The notes under the pieces were generated by a model. That model saw only the letters and a program-made list of their open reading frames with translations, was not told where the DNA came from and searched no databases. The position numbers were made by a program, and so were the translations under genes. 11,060 nucleotides of DNA from Desulfatirhabdium butyrativorans (GTDB taxonomy: Bacteria; Desulfobacterota; Desulfobacteria; Desulfobacterales; JAIFKL01), in assembly GCA_022736535.1 (NCBI GenBank), contig DZCT01000147.1:1-11060 (forward strand), read 5' to 3'. Within the stretch, counting starts at the first letter, position 1. Each line of letters starts with the position of its first letter. Shown here piece by piece: positions 1 to 5,913 of the stretch.

Positions 1-243
1 AAATTTCATTTTAGCACTCCGGAGCTGCCTGTCATTTCGAGCAAAGCGGGAAATCTAATGAGCGCAACGAATTTTAGCACTTAATACTTGCTAAAATTTC
101 ATTTTAGCACTCCGGAGCTGCCTGTCATTTCGAGCAAAGCGGGAAATCTAATGAGCGCAGCGAATTTTAGCACTTAATACTTGCTAAAATTTCATTTTAG
201 CACTCCGGAGCTGCCTGTCATTTCGAGCAAAGCGGGAAATCCG
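1..243. repeat. 93-bp tandem repeat (about 2.6 copies), REP-like
   Basis: The same unit begins at 1, 94 and 187, a constant period of 93 bp; copies differ at only a few positions, and the first may be cut by the window edge. Each full unit holds the hairpin GCTAAAAT-TTC-ATTTTAGC (for example 90-108), the palindrome CTCCGGAG and a TGTCATTTCGAGC segment of REP-like character. A further ATTTTAGC at 71-78 could pair with GCTAAAAT at 90-97, so two mutually exclusive hairpins are possible. The third copy stops at the start codon of the ATP-grasp gene, so the array forms its 5' leader. A diverged copy of the hairpin part lies at 5872-5898. Confidence 0.93.
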
Positions 244-1104
244 ATGATACTTTCATTTCATCCCATTTTTGAAGGCGACAGAAACATCATCTGCGCGGGG
301 CGGGATCCGGGTCCCGAGGAACTCTCCGCCATCCGCGCCGCAGATGCCGTAATTCTTCCCCAAGGATGCCGACAATCCCTTTATAAAGCTGCCCGTGAAA
401 ACTGTTGCCATATTTTTCCGAATTATGATATAAAATTCAGCTATCCGGGAAAAATCGGTCAGACTCTTCTGTTTCAGGAAAAAAATGCGCCGCATCCGAA
501 AACCGAAACGTATTCAAATCTTAACAACTTTTGCCGACCTTCGGCTTTCAAATTTCCTTTTGTATTCAAATTTGACCGGGGCGGAGAAGGAGAGGGCGTT
601 TTTCTGATTCGCACAGAGTCAGAATTTCAGAATGCGTTGCATCAGGCGGCGCGGTTTGAAGCGGCCGGGCATAAGGGATTTCTGTTGCAGGAATATATTG
701 CTTCTGAAAACGGAACGCTACGGGTCGCGGTCATCGGCGAAAAGATGATCTCTTACTGGCGGGTCCCGAAAAACACGGAAAGTTTTTACGCCAATCTCTC
801 AAAAGGCGCGGTGATAGACAATGATTCAGCCCCGGATTTGCAGGCAAAAGCGATTGAGGCTGCATCGGATTTTTGCAGAAAAACAGGCATCAATCTGGCA
901 GGTTTTGACTTCCTTTTTCCGCGGAATGCCGCATCGGAACATGAAGCCGGAACGCCGCTTTTCCTTGAGATCAATTATTTTTTCGGCAGACAGGGATTGG
1001 GCGGGTCTGAAAAATTTTATGAATTGCTCGTCACGGAAATAAAAAGATGGATAAAATCGCTTTCGCAGAAACGCTTGTCGCGGGTTTGGATGAGGCGGAG
1101 TTAA
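244..1104 (+). CDS. RimK-like ATP-grasp domain protein
   Basis: A 286-residue cytoplasmic protein with an ATP-grasp fold, the family that joins a carboxylate to an amine or thiol using ATP (RimK and glutathione synthetase type). Visible signatures are the lysine and glycine-rich loop at 109-118 (KFDRGGEGEG), QEYI at 149-152, R160 in a LRVAVIGEK strand, a NLSKG segment at 184-188, GFDFLF at 220-225 and the metal-binding LEIN at 241-244. The frame is open back to a TTG at 181, but that stretch is only translated repeat DNA. The ATG at 244 gives the family-like N-terminus MILSFHP, with a weak GGGA ribosome site 6 nt upstream. The 3' end overlaps the HNH gene by 58 nt, so the two are probably co-transcribed. 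The substrate cannot be told from sequence. Confidence 0.88.
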   Translation: MILSFHPIFEGDRNIICAGRDPGPEELSAIRAADAVILPQGCRQSLYKAARENCCHIFPNYDIKFSYPGKIGQTLLFQEKNAPHPKTETYSNLNNFCRPSAFKFPFVFKFDRGGEGEGVFLIRTESEFQNALHQAARFEAAGHKGFLLQEYIASENGTLRVAVIGEKMISYWRVPKNTESFYANLSKGAVIDNDSAPDLQAKAIEAASDFCRKTGINLAGFDFLFPRNAASEHEAGTPLFLEINYFFGRQGLGGSEKFYELLVTEIKRWIKSLSQKRLSRVWMRRS

Positions 1105-1376
1105 AGAAAGAGCGGGGCAAAGCAAGGGACCTCCGCGCCTCGCAATGGTGGAAACGCCAATGTTCAAAAGGAATCTGTCATTATTGCGGCAGGCAAACAC
1201 CGCCCCGGGAGCTTACGATGGATCATATCGTGCCGATGTCCCGTGGCGGCAGGACCACAAAGGGAAACGTCGTCCCCTCATGCAAAGAATGCAATAACAA
1301 GAAAAAACATCTTCTGACGATGGAGTGGGAAGAATATCTGAATGCGGTTCGCGTCGGCTCGGATAAAAGCGCATGA
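1047..1376 (+). CDS. HNH endonuclease family protein
   Basis: A 109-residue HNH nuclease. Residues 1-40 are charged and helical. The zinc-stabilised beta-beta-alpha metal core follows: CHYC at 44-47, MDHIVP at 58-63 with the catalytic H60, N74 in the GNVVP strand, and CKECN at 79-83. The four cysteines form the structural zinc site of HNH proteins with two CxxC motifs. The protein is a complete stand-alone HNH unit of ordinary size, with no attached DNA-recognition domain. The ATG at 1047 lies inside the ATP-grasp gene in another frame and has only a purine-rich AAAAAG before it, so translation may be coupled to the upstream gene. Its biological target is unknown. It could act in DNA repair or defence, or be a housekeeping nuclease of this lineage. 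Confidence 0.88.
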   Translation: MDKIAFAETLVAGLDEAELKKERGKARDLRASQWWKRQCSKGICHYCGRQTPPRELTMDHIVPMSRGGRTTKGNVVPSCKECNNKKKHLLTMEWEEYLNAVRVGSDKSA

Positions 1377-1427
1377 TTCAGGCGGGTTTGCCTATTTTAA
1401 GCCGGGCTGTTTCACAGGATTTTTTTA

Positions 1428-1456
1428 TTGACACGGCATGAAGCTTTTATTAATTT
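1428..1456 (+). promoter_or_regulatory. Possible sigma-70 promoter upstream of the DUF4398 lipoprotein gene
   Basis: A perfect TTGACA at 1428-1433 is followed after 17 nt by TAATTT at 1451-1456, which matches only half of the -10 consensus. TATTAA at 1448-1453 is a closer -10 match but with short spacing. If used, transcription would run through the long inverted repeat at 1469-1564 before reaching the GTG start at 1627. The call rests on the -35 match alone. Confidence 0.3.
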
Positions 1457-1468
1457 CAGCTGCGGTTT

Positions 1469-1564
1469 CTCGTTCCCACGCTCCGCGTGGGAATGCAGCC
1501 CGGACGCTCCGCGTCCCTCCGTGAAAGGGCCGCAGGACATTCCCACGCGGAGCGTGGGAACGAG
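1469..1564. repeat. Long inverted-repeat element, perfect 27-bp arms
   Basis: Arm 1469-1495 (starting CTCGTTCCCACGCTCCG) is the exact reverse complement of 1538-1564. The 42-nt centre carries its own GGACGCTCCGCGTCC hairpin at 1502-1516. The right flank AACTGCGTAACT and left flank CAGCTGCGG recur in altered form around the element at 2568-2683, in opposite orientation. It encodes no protein and looks like a non-autonomous dispersed element or REP-type structure. In RNA it would form a very stable stem in the leader of the gene at 1627. Confidence 0.92.
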
Positions 1565-1626
1565 GTCAACTGCGTAACTTGTAAATATAAAGAAATCTGC
1601 TGGATATTTGCAACGGGAGGATACAG

Positions 1627-1968
1627 GTGAAAGTCATTCGACAATGCTTGGTTATCGGAATGATACTGATGATACTATGGCCAGCCGCGTGCGGCGGAAA
1701 AAAACAGCTCGTTCCGGTGGATCGGATCGAAGCCGTGAAAGCAGCCATCAGTCAGGCAAAAGAAAACGAAGCTGAAACTTACGCACCGCTAGAGCTGAGA
1801 TTCGCCGAACAGAAATTGCAGAAGGCAAAGATTGCCATGCAGGAAAGGGATTTTGAAAAAGCCCTCGAACTCGCCGAAGAAGCCGCGGCAGACGCCAAAT
1901 TTGCGGAAACAAGGTCCCGCGCCGAAAAAGCCAAAAAACTTTTGCAGGAAATGCGGAACAAGAATTAG
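1627..1968 (+). CDS. DUF4398 domain lipoprotein
   Basis: A 113-residue predicted lipoprotein. Residues 1-21 form a lipoprotein signal peptide with a hydrophobic core (LVIGMILMILW) ending in PAAC, so C22 would be the lipidated residue; the proline at -3 is a weak lipobox match. The mature part is an alanine-, glutamate- and lysine-rich helical hairpin. It has the DUF4398 pattern of a YAPLEL segment (51-56) followed by AEQKLQKAK and a DFEKALELAEEAAADAK repeat, probably a coiled coil in the periplasm. The start is GTG, chosen because GGGAGG lies 6 nt upstream. A second DUF4398 lipoprotein with an OmpA domain follows at 2728. In related bacteria I expect such genes to be adjacent, so the roughly 760-bp gap looks like later insertion. 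A cell-envelope function is inferred. Confidence 0.85.
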   Translation: MKVIRQCLVIGMILMILWPAACGGKKQLVPVDRIEAVKAAISQAKENEAETYAPLELRFAEQKLQKAKIAMQERDFEKALELAEEAAADAKFAETRSRAEKAKKLLQEMRNKN

Positions 1969-1970
1969 CC

Positions 1971-2108
1971 GTTATCACAATCAGTTCATACCAATTGGCT
2001 TTCAGATACCGTATAGCAGGTCCGGCTCTGGACGGCAGAATGATTCGACTTCTATGCAGATTCAGAGAAGATGCCAATCTGATCATAATTACTGTATATG
2101 CCCTATAG
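1971..2108 (+). pseudogene. C-terminal remnant of a small toxin-like protein (DUF4258-like)
   Basis: The reading frame ending with TAG at 2106-2108 gives GRMIRLLCRFREDANLIIIT followed by VYAL at its C-terminus. This basic beta strand, acidic turn and ITVY strand ending resembles the last strands of DUF4258/RelE-like toxins. The frame runs open upstream into the lipoprotein gene without a plausible start or N-terminal half, so only a fragment survives. The stop lies 8 nt before the ATG of a YgiT/MqsA-type gene, the usual toxin-then-antitoxin spacing, which supports the reading as a toxin relic. The family name is tentative because the fragment is short. Confidence 0.45.
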
Positions 2109-2116
2109 GTGAAATC

Positions 2117-2366
2117 ATGATTTGTGAATTTTGCGGCGGCAGCACTTCAAAAAAAAGTCAGCCGCCATCATTGGTTAAAAAAGAGACTATATATAATTGA
2201 AGATGTAGAAGCGGAAGTATGCTTGGAATGCGGTGAGCGGTATTTCCATGCCAGCACCCTTGATACCATAGATCGGATTCTGTCAGCAGAGCATACAGTT
2301 AAAGCCAACCTGAATGTTGAAGTGATAAGTCTTGAAGCACATAGCCCAACAGCAGTTCCCGGTTGA
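2117..2366 (+). pseudogene. YgiT/MqsA-type zinc-finger antitoxin, frameshifted in an A8 run
   Basis: The ATG at 2117, with AGGTG 7 nt upstream, begins MICEFCGGSTSKK and then hits a stop after 27 residues. Removing one A from the A8 run at 2149-2156 restores one frame of about 82 residues. That frame continues KKVSRHHWLKKRLYIIED, then VCLECGERYF, and ends at the TGA at 2364-2366. The paired CxxC motifs (CEFC and CLEC) and the GERYFHASTLDTID segment fit the zinc-finger antitoxins found with small toxins. The restored protein has the full expected length, so the one-base insertion is the only visible defect. The gene is either recently broken, a sequencing error, or expressed through slippage on the A run. 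The preceding toxin fragment favours decay. Confidence 0.75.
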
Positions 2367-2460
2367 CCGCCAAAAGTTCCGTTCCTTACGGCTGTTTTTG
2401 GGGCGGCAATTGAAAAGCCGATCATCAAACCGCACAGGCAATCTATACCAATCCGCTTTT

Positions 2461-2497
2461 GTTTTTTTGCCGCAGACGCACACAGACAGACATCTGA
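2461..2497. repeat. Dispersed GCCGCAGACGCAC-type repeat, copy 1
   Basis: A T-rich run leads into GCCGCAGACGCACACAGACA and then CATCTGA. A close copy with a small internal insertion lies at 8630-8670, more than 6 kb away and outside any gene. Both have the same T-run, core and ATCTGA end. It is a dispersed repeat of unknown role. Confidence 0.75.
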
Positions 2498-2567
2498 AGA
2501 CGGAATGCGGCATATACGCGGATAAAGTGTGCCGCAAAAACCGAAAGTGGATTACTATAATATCTAT

Positions 2568-2683
2568 GAGTTATGCAGTTGATCTCGTTCTCACGCTCCG
2601 CCCCCGGGACAGACAGCGATCATTCCGGGAGCGTCCGCCGGGGATGTTACGAGAACGAGAAAAAAACCGCAACTGTGTAACTC
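2568..2683. repeat. Inverted-repeat element, second copy, degenerate and reversed
   Basis: Outer ends GAGTTATGCAGTTG (2568-2581) and CAACTGTGTAACTC (2670-2683) pair with two mismatches. The inner TCTCGTTCTC (2584-2593) pairs exactly with GAGAACGAGA (2651-2660), and GC-rich imperfect stems fill the centre. Its left flank, reverse-complemented, matches the right flank of the element at 1469-1564, and its right flank (ACCGCAACTG) matches that element's left flank. The two are therefore the same family in opposite orientations. It lies immediately before the OmpA-type lipoprotein gene. Confidence 0.8.
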
Positions 2684-2727
2684 CTAATATCATTATGAGA
2701 AACCTTATCCGAGTGAGAGAAAAACAA

Positions 2728-3447
2728 ATGAAGACAATGACTCACATTTATTCAGATTTGTTCAAGGTTTTCCTTTTCAGCCTGCTGATAACAGCGGCGA
2801 TGGCTGTCGGATGCAACGGCAAATCCAAAAACAATATCCTCCTCGACCATGCACGGGAGGCATATTCCAGAGCCGCCGCCAATCCTGATGTTTCTTCCCA
2901 CGCGTCCGCAGAAATGAGCGAAGCCGCCCGGACCCTGGAAGCCGCAGCCTCGGCTAAAAATAAAGCAGAAATCGAGCGTCTGGCTTATCTGGCGGAAAGA
3001 AAAGTGCAGATTGCCGAGGCGATTGCTGAACAAAAAAAGGCTGAGAAGCAGATGGAAGGTCTCCGCGGGGGCGATTCGGGAAATTCACGGGGGACCGTGT
3101 TCACGCTGGGAGAGATGTCCTTTGCATCCGGAAAAGCCGAACTTCAGCCCGGAACAGCGGATCAGATCAGCAAGGTGCTTGATTTCCTGAAAGAAAATCC
3201 GAACCGCTATGTGCTGGTTGAAGGACATACGGACAGCACAGGCAGCGACTCGCTGAATCTTTCCATTTCCCATCGCCGGGCTGAGGCAGTGAAAGCGGTC
3301 CTTATTTCTAAAGGCGTCAGTGCAGACAGGATTAAGGCAAAAGGCTGCGGCGAAAGCCGTCCTGTCGCGGACAACAGCAGCGAAGAGGGGCGCCGGAAAA
3401 ATCGGCGCGTGGAAATTACGGTACTGAATGAGGGACAGACAGAGTGA
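2728..3447 (+). CDS. OmpA-family lipoprotein with N-terminal DUF4398 region
   Basis: A 239-residue outer-membrane lipoprotein of the Pal/OmpA C-terminal type. Residues 1-28 form a signal peptide with lipobox AVGC, so C29 would be lipidated. Residues 36-110 form an alanine- and glutamate-rich coiled coil of DUF4398 type. Residues 124-235 are the OmpA peptidoglycan-binding domain: a MSFASGKAELQP strand, GHTDS at 166-170 with the diaminopimelate-binding D169, and LSISHRRAEAV with R184 as the conserved arginine, ending RRKNRRVEITV. It would tether the outer membrane to the cell wall. The ATG at 2728 was chosen because it alone gives a proper signal peptide, with GAGAGAA about 7 nt upstream; another ATG at 2737 is possible. 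Its natural partner is probably the DUF4398 lipoprotein at 1627. Confidence 0.92.
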   Translation: MKTMTHIYSDLFKVFLFSLLITAAMAVGCNGKSKNNILLDHAREAYSRAAANPDVSSHASAEMSEAARTLEAAASAKNKAEIERLAYLAERKVQIAEAIAEQKKAEKQMEGLRGGDSGNSRGTVFTLGEMSFASGKAELQPGTADQISKVLDFLKENPNRYVLVEGHTDSTGSDSLNLSISHRRAEAVKAVLISKGVSADRIKAKGCGESRPVADNSSEEGRRKNRRVEITVLNEGQTE

Positions 3448-3461
3448 AGTTTCGGAAATAA

Positions 3462-3703
3462 AGGGTTTCTCGCAAAGCACGCAAAGAGCGCAAAGAAGAT
3501 TTGGGTAATGGTGCAGAAGCAGGTGATTCGGAGGTGTCATTCTGAGCGCAGCGAAGAATCTCCTTTACATAATATCATGTTATAATAAGAGATTCTTCAC
3601 TGCGTTCAGAATGACAGGAGACAGGGTTCTTTGAGATAAAATCTGGCAACTTTTAAAAAGTTTTCAAACCTTTGCGGTCTTTGCGTGCTTTGCGAGAAAC
3701 CCT
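3462..3703. repeat. Composite element with 34-bp terminal inverted repeats
   Basis: The left end 3462-3495 (AGGGTTTCTCGCAAAGCACG onward) is the reverse complement of 3670-3703 with one mismatch in 34. The ends are built from short GCAAAG repeats. Inside lies a second, unrelated inverted repeat (3535-3616). No gene is present in the 292-nt space between the OmpA lipoprotein and the 3' end of the EAL gene. It looks like a non-autonomous mobile element into which a REP-type unit was inserted, and in RNA it could act as a terminator for the converging genes. Confidence 0.88.
3535..3616. repeat. Inner REP-type inverted repeat (GTCATTCTGAGCGCAGCGAA type)
   Basis: Arm 3535-3562, starting TGTCATTCTGAGCGCAGCG, pairs with 3589-3616 with two mismatches in 28. 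The loop is AT-rich. The TGTCATT-GAGC core is similar in form to the segment in the 93-bp repeat at the left end of the window (TGTCATTTCGAGC), suggesting related REP families. Confidence 0.88.
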
Positions 3704-3739
3704 GTTAAAAATTACCGCTGTTTTTTCCAAAAAAAAAAT

Positions 3740-5581
3740 TCATTCCTGCCGGCATTCTTCCGGCAAAGCCCTCACCTCTGTTTTAAACACGATTTTATCT
3801 TCCTCGAAATCAATGCGTTCGGCAATTCGGACAATGCAGATTTTTTCCGGGCATTTTTTGGCATTTTTCTTCTGCTCCGCCAAAATATTGCCGATTTCGT
3901 CTGCGGAACAGATACGGGAGCGCATCGCCGGCAGTTCCAGAATCACCGCGCTCACCGTAATCAGCGGAAAAGTCCGGCAATTCCCCTCCCGGTCTTTGGA
4001 CATGATATATCCTTTTTCAATGGCTTCGACATCATAGAAACTTTCCGCATCTGTCCGAAACTGTTCCCCCATTTTCGCAACTTCCGAATAAACCGTTCCC
4101 GCTGAAACGCCGCTGAAGCCCATGAAAAAATCATCGCCGCCGATATGTCCTGCAAAACGCTTGGCGCACTGAATCCGGCTTTTCAGCATTTCCGCAAACA
4201 GCAGAATCACCCGATCTCCCTGACGAAAACCGTAGGTGTCGTTGTAGGGTTTGAAATTGTCGAAGTCGAAATAAACAAAAATATACTGATTTGCTGTGTC
4301 CTGCAAGGCTTCGGAAACATAAGCGTGAATCAGCGTGTTTCCCGGCAGTTTGCTCAGAGGATTCTGATCCCGGGCAATGGCGATGTTTTTTTCATTCAGC
4401 ACCTTGAGCAGCGAGTTGGCGCTGAGAAAGCCTTTATATTTCATGCCTTCGGCAATGAGAATGCCTTCGATGTTTTCATTGTGGGAATAAATTTCCAGAA
4501 TTTTTTCCACCGGCGTGTGAATGTCCGCAACCGGATATTTGGTGATGAATTTGCTCAGGCTTTTCCCGAAAGCCGGATTCAGAAGCAGTTCATCGCCGTA
4601 GCGGGAATAAATATATTCCTTGAAACTTTTTTCGCTGATAATGCCCAAAGGTTCGCCGTTTTGATTAATCACAGGAAAAAAAGAGCTGCTGTTTTCTTTT
4701 CTGAATTTCTTGAAAGCTTCCAGCACATCACAGTCGTGCGAAAGCGGCTCGATATATGCCATTTCCGTATCAATGAGTTTCCGGTCTTCGTTTTTGTACC
4801 GCTGGTCAATACGGTTCAACTCTCTGATATGACTGTATTCGCTTTTGAGGCGGTCAATATCCGTTTCCGGATGCTGAATCAAATATCCCTGAATCAGATC
4901 GCAGCCCACGCGGCGGCATCCGTAATATTCCTCTTTGGTTTCAACGCCTTCGGCGACAACAACGCTCCCCATGAGATGCGCCATGTTGACAATGCTTGAG
5001 ACAAAGACTTTTTTGTCCGGATCCTTTTCAATCTCCCGAATAAAAAAACGGTCAATCTTGATGAAATCCGGTTTGGTGTAGTAAATCAGCTGCAAGTCCG
5101 AAAAGCCGATGCCGTAGTCGTCAACCGCTACTTTGAAGCCCTGAGAGCGATAGGTGTTCAGTATGAAAAGAGATAATTCTGTGTCGCAGGATTTATGCTG
5201 TTCGGAAAGTTCAAAACAGACCGCATCTTTGGGAAAATGATATTTTTTCAGAATATTCAATGTGTTTCCCGGCTGATAGTTTTCCGAATCCAGCACCCGG
5301 CAGTCCAAATTGAAAAAGAGTTTTGCCTGATAATTCCATTTCAGACGGGAAAATTTTTCAACTGCTTTTTCTCTCAGCACCAGATCAACCTGATACAGCA
5401 TTTTATCCCGATATGCCTGATCAAAAAAAGCTGAGGGAGATTTAAAGCCTGCGGCTTCATAATTTCGCAGCAAAGCCTCGCATCCGTAGCATACGCCGGT
5501 GTGGATATTCACAATCGGCTGAAATGCAAAGTCAAGACAGGAAAGGCACGACAGCCAGTAATCGCTTTGAATTGATGTCAT
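3740..5581 (-). CDS. EAL-CBS-GGDEF protein, probable cyclic-di-GMP phosphodiesterase
   Basis: A 613-residue soluble signalling protein with no membrane segment. An EAL domain (about 10-250) is followed by a pair of CBS domains (about 270-400) and a GGDEF domain (about 405-580). The catalytic EAL residues are present: E35 in CEALLRN, N91 in FFNLD, E124 in FELSE, D154-D155 in VDDYGIGF, K175 in FIKIDRFF, E211 in AEGVET and Q231 in IQGYLI. Cyclic-di-GMP hydrolysis is therefore likely. The GGDEF motif reads GGDDF (481-485), with the metal site FDFDNFKPYND near 438-448. The RxxD inhibitory site is absent: A, K and R occupy the three positions before the FAGHI segment. This domain may bind GTP as a regulator rather than synthesise cyclic-di-GMP. 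The CBS pair may sense adenine nucleotides. The gene diverges from the response regulator at 5914, with 332 nt between them. Confidence 0.93.
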   Translation of the reverse strand: MTSIQSDYWLSCLSCLDFAFQPIVNIHTGVCYGCEALLRNYEAAGFKSPSAFFDQAYRDKMLYQVDLVLREKAVEKFSRLKWNYQAKLFFNLDCRVLDSENYQPGNTLNILKKYHFPKDAVCFELSEQHKSCDTELSLFILNTYRSQGFKVAVDDYGIGFSDLQLIYYTKPDFIKIDRFFIREIEKDPDKKVFVSSIVNMAHLMGSVVVAEGVETKEEYYGCRRVGCDLIQGYLIQHPETDIDRLKSEYSHIRELNRIDQRYKNEDRKLIDTEMAYIEPLSHDCDVLEAFKKFRKENSSSFFPVINQNGEPLGIISEKSFKEYIYSRYGDELLLNPAFGKSLSKFITKYPVADIHTPVEKILEIYSHNENIEGILIAEGMKYKGFLSANSLLKVLNEKNIAIARDQNPLSKLPGNTLIHAYVSEALQDTANQYIFVYFDFDNFKPYNDTYGFRQGDRVILLFAEMLKSRIQCAKRFAGHIGGDDFFMGFSGVSAGTVYSEVAKMGEQFRTDAESFYDVEAIEKGYIMSKDREGNCRTFPLITVSAVILELPAMRSRICSADEIGNILAEQKKNAKKCPEKICIVRIAERIDFEEDKIVFKTEVRALPEECRQE

Positions 5582-5595
5582 AAGTATTTCAGCCT

Positions 5596-5622
5596 GTAAA
5601 ACGGGTTTGAAACCCGTTCTAC
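5596..5622. repeat. Palindromic repeat AACGGGTTTGAAACCCGTT
   Basis: Positions 5600-5618 form a perfect palindrome with one central base, flanked by GTAA and CTAC. The half-site AAACCCGTTCTAC recurs at about 8717-8729. It sits 15 nt upstream of the EAL gene start, where it could form a hairpin in that gene's leader or act as an operator. REP-like DNA is the simpler reading. Confidence 0.8.
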
Positions 5623-5871
5623 TGTCCGGAGTAATTAAAACATGTTTGTGTTTTCTGTGTTTTTTATGTATAATTATTCAATATTATCAGAATAAAAGCT
5701 TATAACATCCGGCAGATGAATTTTATAAGGCATCGCCTCTGATTTCTGATAGCGGACTTTTATCCTTAAATTGTTAAATGCGCGTTAGAAACGGGTTAGA
5801 TTTTTATAAAAAAACCGAATCGTAAAATGATGAAAGTTATGAAATTACAAAAGAAATAACGCCGGATAAAT
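5623..5871. other. Divergent intergenic region
   Basis: This AT-rich spacer between the EAL gene and the response regulator must hold both promoters. I see no convincing -35/-10 pair and no sigma-54 type -24/-12 site in either direction, and no short gene. Confidence 0.5.
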
Positions 5872-5898
5872 GCTGAAATTTCATTTCAGCACTCCGGA
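5872..5898. repeat. Single diverged copy of the 93-bp repeat hairpin
   Basis: GCTGAAAT-TTC-ATTTCAGC (5872-5890) followed by ACTCCGGA matches the hairpin of the 93-bp repeat (GCTAAAAT-TTC-ATTTTAGC, then ACTCCGGA). The two differences are compensatory: an A-T pair has become G-C, so the stem is kept perfect. It lies 15 nt before the start codon of the response regulator, much as the array precedes the ATP-grasp gene. Confidence 0.85.
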
Positions 5899-5913
5899 AC
5901 GCAATGAGGTCTT

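Larger units (their letters stand above)
2367..2727. other. Gene-free spacer with repeat fragments
   Basis: No convincing gene is present. The frame of the downstream lipoprotein is open back to 2332, but that extension is low-complexity, repeat-derived translation without a credible start. The spacer contains a dispersed repeat at 2461-2497 and an inverted-repeat element at 2568-2683. A TATAAT at 2556-2561 has no good -35 partner. Confidence 0.6.

Noticed and set aside
181..243. TTG start at 181 for the ATP-grasp gene
   Set aside because: The extra 21 residues are translated from the 93-bp repeat, and the ATG at 244 gives the natural N-terminus.
1832..2200. Plus-strand 122-codon open frame across the lipoprotein 3' end
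   Set aside because: It is out of frame with the lipoprotein, is Lys/Arg/Pro-rich without motifs, and only its last 27 codons coincide with the start of the zinc-finger relic.
2332..2727. N-terminal extension of the OmpA lipoprotein
   Set aside because: It would bury the lipoprotein signal peptide 132 residues inside the protein and is made of repeat-derived sequence.
4145..4999. Long open frame on the plus strand opposite the EAL-CBS-GGDEF gene (284 codons)
   Set aside because: The minus-strand protein has clear catalytic motifs throughout this region. The plus-strand translation is Phe/Ile-rich, has no family features and is an antisense shadow.
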